64,000 bases of DNA from Candidatus Bathyarchaeota archaeon (GCA_026014585.1 JAOZIA010000022.1:186001-250000), one strand, 5' to 3'. Counted from the stretch's first letter, positions 16,659 to 24,985 are shown. Made by a program: numbers and translations. Notes: a model not told the origin generated them from the sequence alone.

Positions 16659-17935
16659 AAAATGTTTACAAGATGTTAAAAGAATATCTGGGTTCTATTC
16701 CAAGTGGCGCCTCGGCGTCACCTAATGCAGCCGTTTTTTACGAGACTGCTACCATTCCGTTAATTGACATCATGACTTTGTATGATAAGGATCCAACTTG
16801 CAAGAGCAGCGTTGACTTGTTGGCTGCTTCTACTGTTGGGATGGGTTTCTATACTACGGTTGATGAGACGTACGAGAAGGCAGCTGAGGCCAAAGCAGTT
16901 ATTGACGATTTCTCTGAGACTGTTAATCTTGATGGGCTTCTCAATGATATGGCCATTAGGCTTATTGCTTGTGGCAATGATTTCTGGCTTAAGTTAAAGC
17001 CTGGTCAACTCTCTGAGTTTGTCCGGATGCCTTCTGATTCGATTGAAAAAATCTTGTTAAGTAAAGTTCCCGGAGTGAAGATTCCTTATAAAGTTGAAAG
17101 TTACCAGTTGAAGTCATCTTATCGTGATGGCTCTTCTAATGGAAAATTGGCACCTGACGCGGTTTTGCATTGGCATATTCATCAAGACGTCAATTCGGGT
17201 TATGGTGTTGGGTTGCTGCAGGTTCTTTTGCATGTTTTAGCTGTGGGTAATGATAAGAGGCCTGCGTATGCTTGGATGAAGGCCAAGATTGAGCGGATTA
17301 TGCCCAAGATTTTTGAGAAATATGCTGGTCCTGACGTGTTGGTTTATTTGCCCGGAGCTAAAGAGGATGTTATTTCCAAGTTTCAGAACACTATTAAGAA
17401 TCGCCCAGAAGAGGGCGCTTGGCTTTTCTATAATGGGCAGGACAAGACTAATGGTCCTAATGTAAGCCTTAATCCTTTGCAGATTGATCCAAGGGCGCGT
17501 TTTGAGTATTATCTTGACCATATCATAAATCAGTTCTATCTTGGCTGCGAAACTCCGTTGCCACGATTGTTTAGTACTCCTGGTTTTACCGAGGCGTCAG
17601 CTAAGGCGGCTGTGGAGTTGCAGGATATGCTCATTAAACCTGTTCAACGCTACGTTAAACGGCAGGTTGAGCGAGAAATTTTTGCTAAAGTGCTTACTCA
17701 GAATGGTTTGGATGCTGTGAAGGCTAAAGCTCGTTTGAATTGGAGCGTTTCAGATACTCCAGTGTTCTTGGTTGGTGATTTGATTTCTGCTGCTGACAAG
17801 AATTTGATTAGAGCTGAGGAGTTCCGCAAGAATGCAACAAAGTTTGGCTGGCAGCTTTGGGAGCCTGAGAAAGATGCCGCTCAGCCAAGTCAAAGTAGTG
17901 TTTCTAAGCAATCTAAGCCTGGAGGTGAAAGTTAA
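16655..17935 (+). CDS. Portal protein
   Basis: About 426 residues. TTG 16655 is chosen because GGAGGGC lies 6 nt upstream. Phage portal features are seen: the early IPLIDIMTLYDKDPTCKSSV (stem/clip entry), FWLKLKPGQLSEFVRMPSDS, VLHWHIHQDVNSGYGVGLL, and the later YLDHIINQFYLGCETPLPRL plus AAVELQDMLIKPVQRYVKRQ. The dodecameric portal is the DNA gate of the head and docks the terminase. The coupled small TM protein follows directly. Confidence 0.85.
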   Translation: MKNVYKMLKEYLGSIPSGASASPNAAVFYETATIPLIDIMTLYDKDPTCKSSVDLLAASTVGMGFYTTVDETYEKAAEAKAVIDDFSETVNLDGLLNDMAIRLIACGNDFWLKLKPGQLSEFVRMPSDSIEKILLSKVPGVKIPYKVESYQLKSSYRDGSSNGKLAPDAVLHWHIHQDVNSGYGVGLLQVLLHVLAVGNDKRPAYAWMKAKIERIMPKIFEKYAGPDVLVYLPGAKEDVISKFQNTIKNRPEEGAWLFYNGQDKTNGPNVSLNPLQIDPRARFEYYLDHIINQFYLGCETPLPRLFSTPGFTEASAKAAVELQDMLIKPVQRYVKRQVEREIFAKVLTQNGLDAVKAKARLNWSVSDTPVFLVGDLISAADKNLIRAEEFRKNATKFGWQLWEPEKDAAQPSQSSVSKQSKPGGES

Positions 17936-18153
17936 TGGATTTTGCAACTATGGGGATTATTGTCTCTTCTTTGATTGCTATCTTTGCTGCTCTTGGGGGT
18001 GCAAGCTTCAAGATGGGCAAGGACAAAGTCACTGCGCTTTTGGATGACGTTTTGGATGCTGTGCAGGATGATAAAATCACTGAGGCAGAATGTCAAAAGA
18101 TTGCAGCTGACGTTAGAGCGATTCGCAACGGCGAAAAAACAGGCTCAAGTTAA
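17935..18153 (+). CDS. Small single-TM virion-region protein
   Basis: 72 residues, ATG overlapping the portal stop (TAATG). One N-terminal hydrophobic segment (FATMGIIVSSLIAIFAALGG) is followed by a charged helix. It resembles holin-like or TM accessory proteins by topology only. A head-associated membrane protein or an egress protein are both possible. Confidence 0.5.
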   Translation: MDFATMGIIVSSLIAIFAALGGASFKMGKDKVTALLDDVLDAVQDDKITEAECQKIAADVRAIRNGEKTGSS

Positions 18154-18180
18154 TTAGCCCTCAAAATTTGGCTTGTCTCA

Positions 18181-18199
18181 GCTCACTTGTGGGGCTGAG
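18181..18199 (+). repeat. Intergenic repeat element, copy 2, with hairpin
   Basis: GCTCACTTGTGGGGCTGAG, a near copy of 14865-14884. Here it forms part of an inverted repeat, CTCAGC (18178-18183) with GCTGAG (18194-18199). It lies 34 nt before the next ATG and could be a terminator or an RNA control element. Confidence 0.4.
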
Positions 18200-18232
18200 C
18201 AAGAATCCAAAAAGTGGAGGTAATAAAAAATC

Positions 18233-18469
18233 ATGACAAATGATCAAGACATTCAGTATGGAGATAGCGCAGCGGCTGCGCGTGCGATTCATAGTGCATT
18301 AAGTGGGTTGGAGGCGGTTCCTTCTGGTCACAGGGTTACTAAGTGGGCTTTCACTTGGAACGTTGACGGGTCTTTGGCTACTGCTGTGGCTTATGAGGAT
18401 TTGGCTGTTCTTTTTACTCTTACTTACACGTGGGTTAGCGGTAATCTGCAAACAGTGGTGAGGTCCTAA
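18233..18469 (+). CDS. Hypothetical virion-region protein
   Basis: 78 residues after GGAGG. The second half (WAFTWNVDGSLATAVAYEDL, LFTLTYTWVSG) is beta-rich. Spacing of 2 nt to the next gene suggests both are virion parts, such as head fibre or neck proteins. Not recognised. Confidence 0.5.
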   Translation: MTNDQDIQYGDSAAAARAIHSALSGLEAVPSGHRVTKWAFTWNVDGSLATAVAYEDLAVLFTLTYTWVSGNLQTVVRS

Positions 18470-18471
18470 AC

Positions 18472-18987
18472 ATGTCGATTACTGAGGCTGCTTTGGTCAT
18501 TAATGAGCAGAAAAAGATTGCGGGAACATTAAACGATGTTAAAGCTAAAACGGATTTGATTCCTGCGCAAATCGCTGCCCTACTGTATATTGCTGGAGGC
18601 TGTGTTTACCAGCTTAGTGATGACGTTTTGATTGCTGATGATTCAGTGGTAAGCAAGGATACAGCAGAATACGCCAAAGTCAAAGAAATTAACGTTGGCT
18701 ACCTTTCGGGGACGTTGCGGATTGCTTTTGACAGCAGAGATCCAAGCGGTGCGGAGCATTGGGTGCATGTGCGAATCTACAAGAATGGTGTGGCTTTGGG
18801 GACTGAGCGAAGTCAAAATGGCGATTGGTATACCTACAGTGAAGATTTAGAGGGCTTTGCTAAGGGTGATTTGCTGCAGTTATACGTTAAAAATAGTGAT
18901 GCGGGTTTCCCGGTTGAGGTGTGTAATTTTAGGATTTTAGGAAAATTCCCTATTGTCGCTGCACCTATAGTTAACGTTGTTCCATAA
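18472..18987 (+). CDS. Predicted beta-sandwich virion protein
   Basis: 171 residues. A short helical N-terminus (EAALVINEQKKIAGTLNDVK) leads to a beta-rich domain of about 110 residues (LRIAFDSRDPSGAEHWVHVR, IYKNGVALGTERS), resembling jelly-roll or fibronectin-like head fibres. Such proteins often decorate capsids. T-rich sequence from about 19005 follows and may end the transcript. Confidence 0.5.
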   Translation: MSITEAALVINEQKKIAGTLNDVKAKTDLIPAQIAALLYIAGGCVYQLSDDVLIADDSVVSKDTAEYAKVKEINVGYLSGTLRIAFDSRDPSGAEHWVHVRIYKNGVALGTERSQNGDWYTYSEDLEGFAKGDLLQLYVKNSDAGFPVEVCNFRILGKFPIVAAPIVNVVP

Positions 18988-19169
18988 GCTTTTTTGGCTT
19001 AGCTGATTTTTCTTTCTTTTTATTTTATTCTTATTTTATAGTGTCTTTTTTATTGTGTTTATTTTTTAATGCTTGTTTTTTATGGCGTTTTTTGGCGCAA
19101 GAAGGCTTTTTTGCTGTTATTTTCAGATATTGGTGCCGTATTGAAGTTTGTTTAGGGAGGTGAATGTGA

Positions 19170-20201
19170 ATGAATAAGAAAATGTTTAGTTTATTGCTGG
19201 TTGCTATTTTGGCATTATCTGCGGTACCAACCGTTTTCGCTATTGACTCCGCAAGTATCGATTCAGATACCGGACAAATATTTGACAGAAATGAAGAGTT
19301 TAACATTTCATCTAGTTACTATTTGCCGGTCGGCGTATACTTGTTTGCTACTATTGAATGCAGGTTGTACAGGACGGTCTCTTTTTTTAATGGCACTTTT
19401 TTTGACGAATACGGTACATTACATGGTTCAACTGATGAGCAATGGATATCTACAGATTATCTTGGCAGTGCTATGAGTGGTGGAATAACATTTGATGCAA
19501 ACTTTGAGCAGGCGACGACTCTGAATAACTTGGATGACTGGTATGATCCTGGCGGTGCTGGCTACGTTTGGCCCCCGTTTCCAACACAATGGGAAGAAGT
19601 GCGATTCGATATAACCTATAGAGTCGAATGGTTCTTGAATTATTTTGGGATCGGGATTTATGAACTGAAAGCAGAATCTGGGCTGTTAAATGTAGCTCAT
19701 AGCGAGATTGTGCGCTGGGCTGGAGAAGACATAGATGTCCAAGTGCTCTCTGGCTTTGGCGGCGCGGAAGGTCTCGAAAACATGGGTGGTCTCTATGAGA
19801 AGGCACCAGACGGTGATTACGCTACAGTTGGTGTAGCTGACATTGGACCGCCAGTTAGTCAATATGGTGTCACAGCACTCAGGATTCAGTTGCTGCCTCC
19901 AGAATCAGATTGCGAATACTGCGGTGAAAGTCTTTCTAGTGAACCTATAACTTACAACGTTGGCATTTATGTGCACACTGATGATCCATATCTCGCTGTG
20001 GGCGTTCAGATATTCGGCTATATTGATGATACATGGGAGAGCTTAGGATATTTCGCGGTCTCTGATACAACGCCTCAATGGTACAATTCTGAGCAGTCGG
20101 CTTCAGGAATCCGAGAAGTCGCCATAGCTGTTTCCCCTGCTGTCACGAATGCGGGTATTCTGAACATCAACACGATGAGGTTGGTCCCCGGAGGGTGCTA
20201 A
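19170..20201 (+). CDS. Secreted proviral protein with signal peptide
   Basis: 343 residues. A classic Sec signal peptide (MNKKMFSLLLVAILALSAVP then TVFA) precedes a beta-rich domain with many aromatic residues and one CEYC pair. Such a signal inside a virion gene block is unusual. The protein could sit on the infected cell surface, for example for superinfection exclusion, or act in egress. No TM anchor is evident at the C-terminus. Not recognised. Confidence 0.6.
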   Translation: MNKKMFSLLLVAILALSAVPTVFAIDSASIDSDTGQIFDRNEEFNISSSYYLPVGVYLFATIECRLYRTVSFFNGTFFDEYGTLHGSTDEQWISTDYLGSAMSGGITFDANFEQATTLNNLDDWYDPGGAGYVWPPFPTQWEEVRFDITYRVEWFLNYFGIGIYELKAESGLLNVAHSEIVRWAGEDIDVQVLSGFGGAEGLENMGGLYEKAPDGDYATVGVADIGPPVSQYGVTALRIQLLPPESDCEYCGESLSSEPITYNVGIYVHTDDPYLAVGVQIFGYIDDTWESLGYFAVSDTTPQWYNSEQSASGIREVAIAVSPAVTNAGILNINTMRLVPGGC

Positions 20202-20264
20202 GCCCTTTTCTTCCCTCTTTTTTTGTCGGCGGAAGATTTTATAAAAAGGTCAAGGTAATAATTT

Positions 20265-20621
20265 ATGACAGGTGATATGTTGAATAAGACAAGAATCGCT
20301 GTCGTGGTACTCGTCATTCTTAGTGTCGTTTGGTGCGTCGGCTGGTGGGAGCAGATCTATTCAGTATCCACTTACGAGGTCACTGGCGTTGTGGATACGC
20401 ACGATATCGTATCCTCTAGTGACTACGTGATATGGCTAGATGATGGGCAGGAGCTGAGGGTCGAAGGCAATTTCTGGCACGACATCGCTAAGGATGATGT
20501 CTGGGGGCAAGTTGAGAACGGCAAAAGTTACATATTTGAATGCTGGGGTTGTCGGCTCGAGATCTTTGAGTTGGGCGTCTATTGGTATCCCAACGTCGTC
20601 AGCGTCAAGGAAGCTCCGTGA
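20265..20621 (+). CDS. Small membrane-anchored hypothetical protein
   Basis: 118 residues. One N-terminal hydrophobic segment (IAVVVLVILSVVWCVGWW) followed by a soluble domain of about 85 residues outside the membrane. The gene lies just after the secreted protein and may work with it at the envelope. ATG 20265 or ATG 20277 could be the start. Confidence 0.5.
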   Translation: MTGDMLNKTRIAVVVLVILSVVWCVGWWEQIYSVSTYEVTGVVDTHDIVSSSDYVIWLDDGQELRVEGNFWHDIAKDDVWGQVENGKSYIFECWGCRLEIFELGVYWYPNVVSVKEAP

Positions 20622-20858
20622 TGCTCGCGACTTGGGTTCATGTATAATGAATTGTCATGATTGCGTTGTTGCGCAAAAAATTCCTTGTGGTTGTCATTTT
20701 GGCGCAGTCTTTCTTTGTATTACTATTTCATAGTTGTTTTATAAGGGTTGTTTGTTTCCACTTTTTTTAAATACGGGGTTTTTTCTGGGGGTTTTTTTCG
20801 CAAGATTGCTTTTATGGGTTTAGTTTCTGATTTGGCTATTGATTAGGGTGCAGATTGG
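20622..20858 (+). promoter_or_regulatory. Intergenic region with probable late promoter
   Basis: 237 nt without a supported gene. TTTTTTTAAATACGGGG around 20762-20778 gives a plausible TATA box about 90 nt ahead of the connector gene. The remainder is T-rich with no clear RNA gene. Confidence 0.35.
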
Positions 20859-21185
20859 TTGGTTGATTACTGCTCGGTTGCTGATGTGAAGCCTGTTTTA
20901 CATATTGATTTAGCGGAAACCAGCGAAGACGTTGAACTGGCCGATTGCGTAACTGACAGCAGCGACAAGGTGGATAACCTGTTAAAGGTTGAAGGCTTAG
21001 TGGTGCCTGCTGTGGTTCCCCAATCAGTCAAGATTGCAACAAAGTTTTTTGCTGCTTGGCAGTATCGGCGTCGTCGTGACCCACAGGGCGCGCAGGTCTT
21101 TTGGTATGATGCACAGGAGACATTGAAGGCGTATATTGACGCTGAGCAGGCTAAGGAAGAAGAACCTATCGTGGGGAGTGCCTAA
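20859..21185 (+). CDS. Head-tail connector protein (gp6-like)
   Basis: 108 residues from TTG. The opening YCSVADVKPVLHIDLAETSE and later VPQSVKIATKFFAAWQYRRR fit the helical head-tail adaptors (HK97 gp6/SPP1 gp15 type), which start with 'Y.t.dd.k..l'. It forms a ring under the portal. The order connector, terminator, tube, chaperone agrees. Confidence 0.65.
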   Translation: MVDYCSVADVKPVLHIDLAETSEDVELADCVTDSSDKVDNLLKVEGLVVPAVVPQSVKIATKFFAAWQYRRRRDPQGAQVFWYDAQETLKAYIDAEQAKEEEPIVGSA

Positions 21186-21187
21186 TC

Positions 21188-22540
21188 GTGGTTCTTGACA
21201 CAATTGTTTATCATGTCAGCGAAAAGACGTCTCCAGATTTCCTTATTCACACACCAAGCGTTAATGATGTTTACCAGCAGATTTTAACAGCCAACAATGA
21301 CAAGGTTCCCAATGTTGTTTTGCTTCCAGAGTATAATGCTCATGCGGTTTGGGCTGATGAAGCCGCTTGGATAACCGCTAACTTCCAAGATATTCCCGTT
21401 ATGGTTGACTGCGCTGGGGGTTGGGAGCATCATGTAACCGTTGAAGAAATTGCGGCATTAATTGCTGCTGGCATTCAGGTTAAATGGGTTCGTATTGCTG
21501 AGCTCGTAAGTTATTATGAAGAGTGGTTACACGAGGAGTTCCCGGACGATTATGTTATTGGTCTCTTGGAGTTTTGCAGGGCAAATAACATTAAAGTTTA
21601 CTTTTGTGAGTGGAAAATATCCGCCTTTGACAAAGTTCTTGAAGTTATAGAGGGCTTTGAGGACATTGTCACGGTTGGTTTTAAGACTAATTCGGGCGAT
21701 ATGGAACCCGCGCAGGGCTTCAAATTTCTTGTTGATAAATTGCGTGCTATTTCGCCTAATCCTGAGCATTGGGGCGCCACAATTGAAACGTGGTATTGGG
21801 AAACTAGACACCGCGGCTTAGCTGCTCATCCTGAAGCGGATGTTTTTGAGCCTAACAATATGCCGGTTAGCTTCATGGTTTGTCACATGCAAGAGGCTGT
21901 AGCTATGCCTAATGTTTGGTATAGTGGCGCTGAACTGTTGCAGTTTGAGGCTTACTGGTGGTTCTTTGAGAACACTACGGGCAAAGCACGCGAGAGCCTA
22001 AAGACAATTCACCGTTACTTGAACTCTCAAGTTGCTCTTGCCCCTAATAGCACGGTGATACTTGAGCTGCTTAAGGCTGAATGGATTGGTGCGCCTGCTA
22101 AAGCCGATATTGAGTGGCTTGATGGTAGAGCTGCGCCGTTGTCTCCTTTTGATATTCAGCCGTCAAGTTTTGATTTTAAGAATATGACCAAAAAGTATGC
22201 GGTGAGCTGCTATAGTCTGGGCGAAGCTGGAAACCGCTGGATGCGAATGGAGACAATCTCTGTTGAAGTTTTGGTTAAGACTTTGGGAACTACGCTTGAT
22301 AAAGCATCTTTCATTAGGGAGAAGATGCGCGTTGAGGTTGAGCGAATAATTTTCCTATACAGCAGGCTTGGTCCGTTGTGGGATCCTGGTACTGGCGTGA
22401 TGCATCGGCGTGTTGTTCCTGGTTTGGTTGATGTTTCTGTGGTTCAGATGGCCAATAAGGTGGATGATTCCAATTTTGCGCGCGTAACTGTGCAGGTCAA
22501 GTGCAGTTATTTTCCTAAGAAATTATGGGTGTCAAAGTAA
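21188..22540 (+). CDS. Tail terminator-like protein fused to an N-terminal alpha/beta-barrel-like domain
   Basis: 450 residues. The first ~285 residues alternate strands and helices with IPVMVDCAGGWEHHV, GIQVKWVRIAELVSYY, NIKVYFCEWK and GATIETWYWETRHRG, as in glycoside-hydrolase-like TIM barrels. The last ~150 residues (TISVEVLVKTLGTTLDKASF, VVQMANKVDDSNFARVTVQV) look like a tail completion or terminator protein, which fits the position between connector and tube. I cannot name catalytic residues. Fusion is seen in frame; the functions are inferred. Confidence 0.5.
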   Translation: MVLDTIVYHVSEKTSPDFLIHTPSVNDVYQQILTANNDKVPNVVLLPEYNAHAVWADEAAWITANFQDIPVMVDCAGGWEHHVTVEEIAALIAAGIQVKWVRIAELVSYYEEWLHEEFPDDYVIGLLEFCRANNIKVYFCEWKISAFDKVLEVIEGFEDIVTVGFKTNSGDMEPAQGFKFLVDKLRAISPNPEHWGATIETWYWETRHRGLAAHPEADVFEPNNMPVSFMVCHMQEAVAMPNVWYSGAELLQFEAYWWFFENTTGKARESLKTIHRYLNSQVALAPNSTVILELLKAEWIGAPAKADIEWLDGRAAPLSPFDIQPSSFDFKNMTKKYAVSCYSLGEAGNRWMRMETISVEVLVKTLGTTLDKASFIREKMRVEVERIIFLYSRLGPLWDPGTGVMHRRVVPGLVDVSVVQMANKVDDSNFARVTVQVKCSYFPKKLWVSK

Positions 22541-22595
22541 TTGAGGGAACAAGAAATGAAAAAGAAGATAGAAAAGTCGTTGGGAGCTGAGTAAA

Positions 22596-23456
22596 ATGCC
22601 AGTGTATGCCGGTGCAGGTTCCCAGTTCAACTATATTTTAGAGAATTATTTAGGCGCTCCTCTACCTGAAACCCCAGCGTTTAAAACTCTTATCGCTGAC
22701 GATATTGAGCCAGGTATTGACCCATCACTGATTAAGGTTCGTGGTTGTGGCAGTCGTGATTTAGTGGCTCTTAAGCGTGGCTTGCTAAAAGCTGACCTTA
22801 AAGTGATTTATCCGCTGCCCTCCGATGACATAATGAATTTTGTTCATCATGTGGTCGACTGCTACGCAATGACTGTCTCGGTTCTTGATGAAGGACCTGA
22901 CGAGCTGATTGATTTGCTTTATACTGGCTCACGCATTGATAAAGCCACTATTTCCTGTGCAATTGAGGACGTGCTGAAGGCTGAATGCGAGTTAATGTCT
23001 CAGGATGTTACGGGGGCATCGGCAAAGCCTGAAGGTGCAACCTACACCCCGCTTAGTGGTGCAGTATCTTGGGAAGACGTGGCAGTTCTCAAAGGTGATG
23101 CTGATGGCTCTAATTTGTCGCCTTTTGAGGTGACTACTGATTGGAAGTTTACCATTGCAAATAACTTGAAAAGGGTTGGAGTTATCCGTGCATCTAATCC
23201 GACTAAGCCTAAGTACATAATTCCTTTGCATCGTGACCTTTCAGGCGAGTTAACTTGCACTTTTGAGAGCAAGGACCAGTATTATGCTGCCGCTGCGGGC
23301 GCTTTTAGTTTGAAGTTTGACCTTAGCGCGGGTAAGTATTTCTTGTTTAAGAATTGCCAATGGGAGAAGGTTAACTCTGTTCGGAAGCCTGATGATATTG
23401 TTTCCATGAAGCTTGCGTTCACTGCATCATCGTTTGTTGACAGTGAGGAGGCCTAA
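22596..23456 (+). CDS. Major tail tube protein
   Basis: 286 residues. Beta-rich, beginning PVYAGAGSQFNYILENYLGA, with YTPLSGAVSWEDVAVLKGDA and later FKNCQWEKVNSVRKPDDIVS then MKLAFTASSFVDSEEA. The last part ('k..di....l.f.a') is typical of tail tube proteins. It is followed by the tail chaperone gene at 2 nt spacing, the canonical order. Confidence 0.7.
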   Translation: MPVYAGAGSQFNYILENYLGAPLPETPAFKTLIADDIEPGIDPSLIKVRGCGSRDLVALKRGLLKADLKVIYPLPSDDIMNFVHHVVDCYAMTVSVLDEGPDELIDLLYTGSRIDKATISCAIEDVLKAECELMSQDVTGASAKPEGATYTPLSGAVSWEDVAVLKGDADGSNLSPFEVTTDWKFTIANNLKRVGVIRASNPTKPKYIIPLHRDLSGELTCTFESKDQYYAAAAGAFSLKFDLSAGKYFLFKNCQWEKVNSVRKPDDIVSMKLAFTASSFVDSEEA

Positions 23457-23458
23457 TC

Positions 23459-23914
23459 ATGGGTACTGAAAATTTAGAGATAGATGGACGCTTCGGTGAA
23501 GAGTACCGGGGCAAATATTGCTTCAAAGAGATAACTTGGGCTAAAAGAAACCGCATTATCCAAAAGCACACAAAATACAACAAATTAACTGGCGATGTGG
23601 ATAGTAGCGATTTCATAGCAATCCAAGCTGAAACAATTATGGCCAGTTTGCATGGGCAGCCTGAGAGTCACCCAATTACTCTGGATAAGCTTCTTGGCGA
23701 GGAAACAGGTGTCCCGATTGAGCTTGGGGAACTTTTCAGTAAAGTCGTAAACAAGCTGAACGCTTTGAGTCATGAGGACCTGCGTTTTTTATTAGTGCAG
23801 TTAAGCGAGGCAGACCGCATCCAGCTCTTAGCGAGTTTAGGCTTTGTAAAGAGTTCGGTTGGACCATCACCCAGCTTAGAAGGCAGCCTGCAAAAGGCGT
23901 CCAATCCTTCATAG
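23459..23914 (+). CDS. Tail assembly chaperone, zero-frame product (gpG-like)
   Basis: 151 residues. Placed between tail tube and tape measure genes, as is lambda gpG. Helical C-terminus with NKLNALSHEDLRFLLVQLSE. It would coat the tape measure during tail assembly. The zero frame ends with a proline/serine-rich stretch unlike the rest, whereas the -1 frame continues with protein-like sequence (see the frameshift entry). Confidence 0.7.
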   Translation: MGTENLEIDGRFGEEYRGKYCFKEITWAKRNRIIQKHTKYNKLTGDVDSSDFIAIQAETIMASLHGQPESHPITLDKLLGEETGVPIELGELFSKVVNKLNALSHEDLRFLLVQLSEADRIQLLASLGFVKSSVGPSPSLEGSLQKASNPS

Positions 23915-23988
23915 TGATCCTAAAGCAGATGGATGCTGAGGTAGAAAAAGAAAAGGAAAAAGCAGATAGGGAGGGCAAAAAACGGTAG
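23459..23988 (+). CDS. Tail assembly chaperone, predicted -1 frameshift product (gpGT-like)
   Basis: The -1 frame is open from 23776 to a TAG at 23986-23988 and encodes KEFGWTITQLRRQPAKGV and a long charged helix with MDAEVEKEKEKADREGK. 'FGWT..L...P' is the pattern of the T extension of phage tail chaperones. A canonical T TTT TTA heptamer sits in the right phase at 23785-23791 (codons CGT TTT TTA). A second possible slip site is GTA AAG at about 23846-23851, which would keep more of the zero frame. Which site is used cannot be told from sequence alone. Confidence 0.55.
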
Positions 23989-24350
23989 AAGTAGCGTGTG
24001 ATGTTGACGGTATAGTTGAGTTTCAAGCGGCGATGTTGCAACTTGATTATGCTTTGGTGAATCAGGTTTACCGTTTTTTGGTTAGTTGGGCTGCTGACGT
24101 TAAGGCGTTGGCTGAAAAGTTGGTTCCTGTTAAAACGGGGTATCTGCGGAGCACTATTTACGCTGTGGTTCAGAATTGGGTTGTCAACGTTGGCGCAGAT
24201 GCTACTTATGCATATTTTGTGGAGGCTGGAACCAAGTACATGGCGGCTCAACCGTACTTGTACCCTGCTATTCAGCAGTATTTGCCACAATTGGAAGAGG
24301 TCATTTTAGCTGCGATTGATGCGGCAAAAGCGGAGGCTGGGTTCAGATAA
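23982..24350 (+). CDS. Tail completion protein (HK97 gp10-like), probable ACG start
   Basis: About 122 residues. VPVKTGYLRSTIYAVVQNWV followed by VNVGADATYAYFVEAGTKY is the hallmark of HK97 gp10-like neck proteins ('P.dTG.Lr.si......g.v......YA.yvE.Gt'). The reading frame extends upstream of ATG 24033 with good coding sequence (VEVACDVDGIVEFQAA) but holds no ATG, GTG or TTG. An ACG at 23982 follows GGAGG (23970-23974) by 7 nt. ATG 24033 is the conservative alternative. The ACG overlaps the frameshift product's stop. Confidence 0.7.
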   Translation, partial: TVEVACDVDGIVEFQAAMLQLDYALVNQVYRFLVSWAADVKALAEKLVPVKTGYLRSTIYAVVQNWVVNVGADATYAYFVEAGTKYMAAQPYLYPAIQQYLPQLEEVILAAIDAAKAEAGFR

Positions 24351-24985
24351 GCCTACGTGACATTAGTATTGCTGTTCGCGCTGAGAATCAAGCTTCCTCA
24401 GTTTTTCGCACGATTTCTTCAGATGTCATTAACTTGGGGGTTTCTTTTGGCGCTTTAGATTCAGCTACGGGTCGAAGCGTTATGCAACTTTTCTCAGTTG
24501 TTCGTTTAATGACAAGTCTTAAAGCTATTTTGGCAACCACTACAGCTGCGCAGGCTGCTAATAATACAGCGGTTGCAACTGGTGCCGGTGTTCAGTCAAC
24601 TTTGGCGATTTCAACTACTGGCGCCATGACGGCTCAAGTTGCCCAGAATACGGCAACTCAAACGGGAATTATTTCTCAAACGTTGCATGCTATTCGAATG
24701 GGGATTTCTTCGGCTGCACATGCTGTTTACACCGTGGCTTGTTGGGCTGCCACTACCGCGGCTAATGCGTTAAACATTAGCACTGCGACTTTTCTGGCTT
24801 TGACAGGTGTTGGGATTGCCGTTATTGTGGCGGCTGCCGCTGCTGTAGCCAGTTTTGCCAGTAGCATGAACTCTGCAACTGCAAGTGTTAAGGGTTTCAA
24901 TGATGCATCAGCTGATACACCTTCGCGTATGCATAGTGTTCAACGTGCTGGGGAGAGTGCGTTGTATAGGAGAGGTATTGAGTGA
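24347..24985 (+). CDS. Very short tape measure protein
   Basis: About 212 residues if it starts at ATA 24347, 183 from TTG 24434. The N-terminus DISIAVRAENQASSVFRTIS is typical of tape measure proteins, and hydrophobic alanine-rich segments (FLALTGVGIAVIVAAAAAVA) fit their membrane-inserting part. No canonical start lies upstream of TTG 24434 in this frame, yet the conserved N-terminus does. ATA overlaps the previous stop (ATAA) and GGAGG lies 10 nt upstream. The length is far below the 600-2000 residues usual for long tails, so a very short tail or a truncated gene is implied. The stop overlaps the next GTG. Confidence 0.6.
   Translation: MSLRDISIAVRAENQASSVFRTISSDVINLGVSFGALDSATGRSVMQLFSVVRLMTSLKAILATTTAAQAANNTAVATGAGVQSTLAISTTGAMTAQVAQNTATQTGIISQTLHAIRMGISSAAHAVYTVACWAATTAANALNISTATFLALTGVGIAVIVAAAAAVASFASSMNSATASVKGFNDASADTPSRMHSVQRAGESALYRRGIE

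Noticed and set aside
24434-24985. Tape measure starting at TTG 24434
   Set aside because: Coding sequence typical of tape-measure N-termini (DISIAVRAENQAS) lies upstream in the same frame, so this start is probably internal, though it is the only canonical one.
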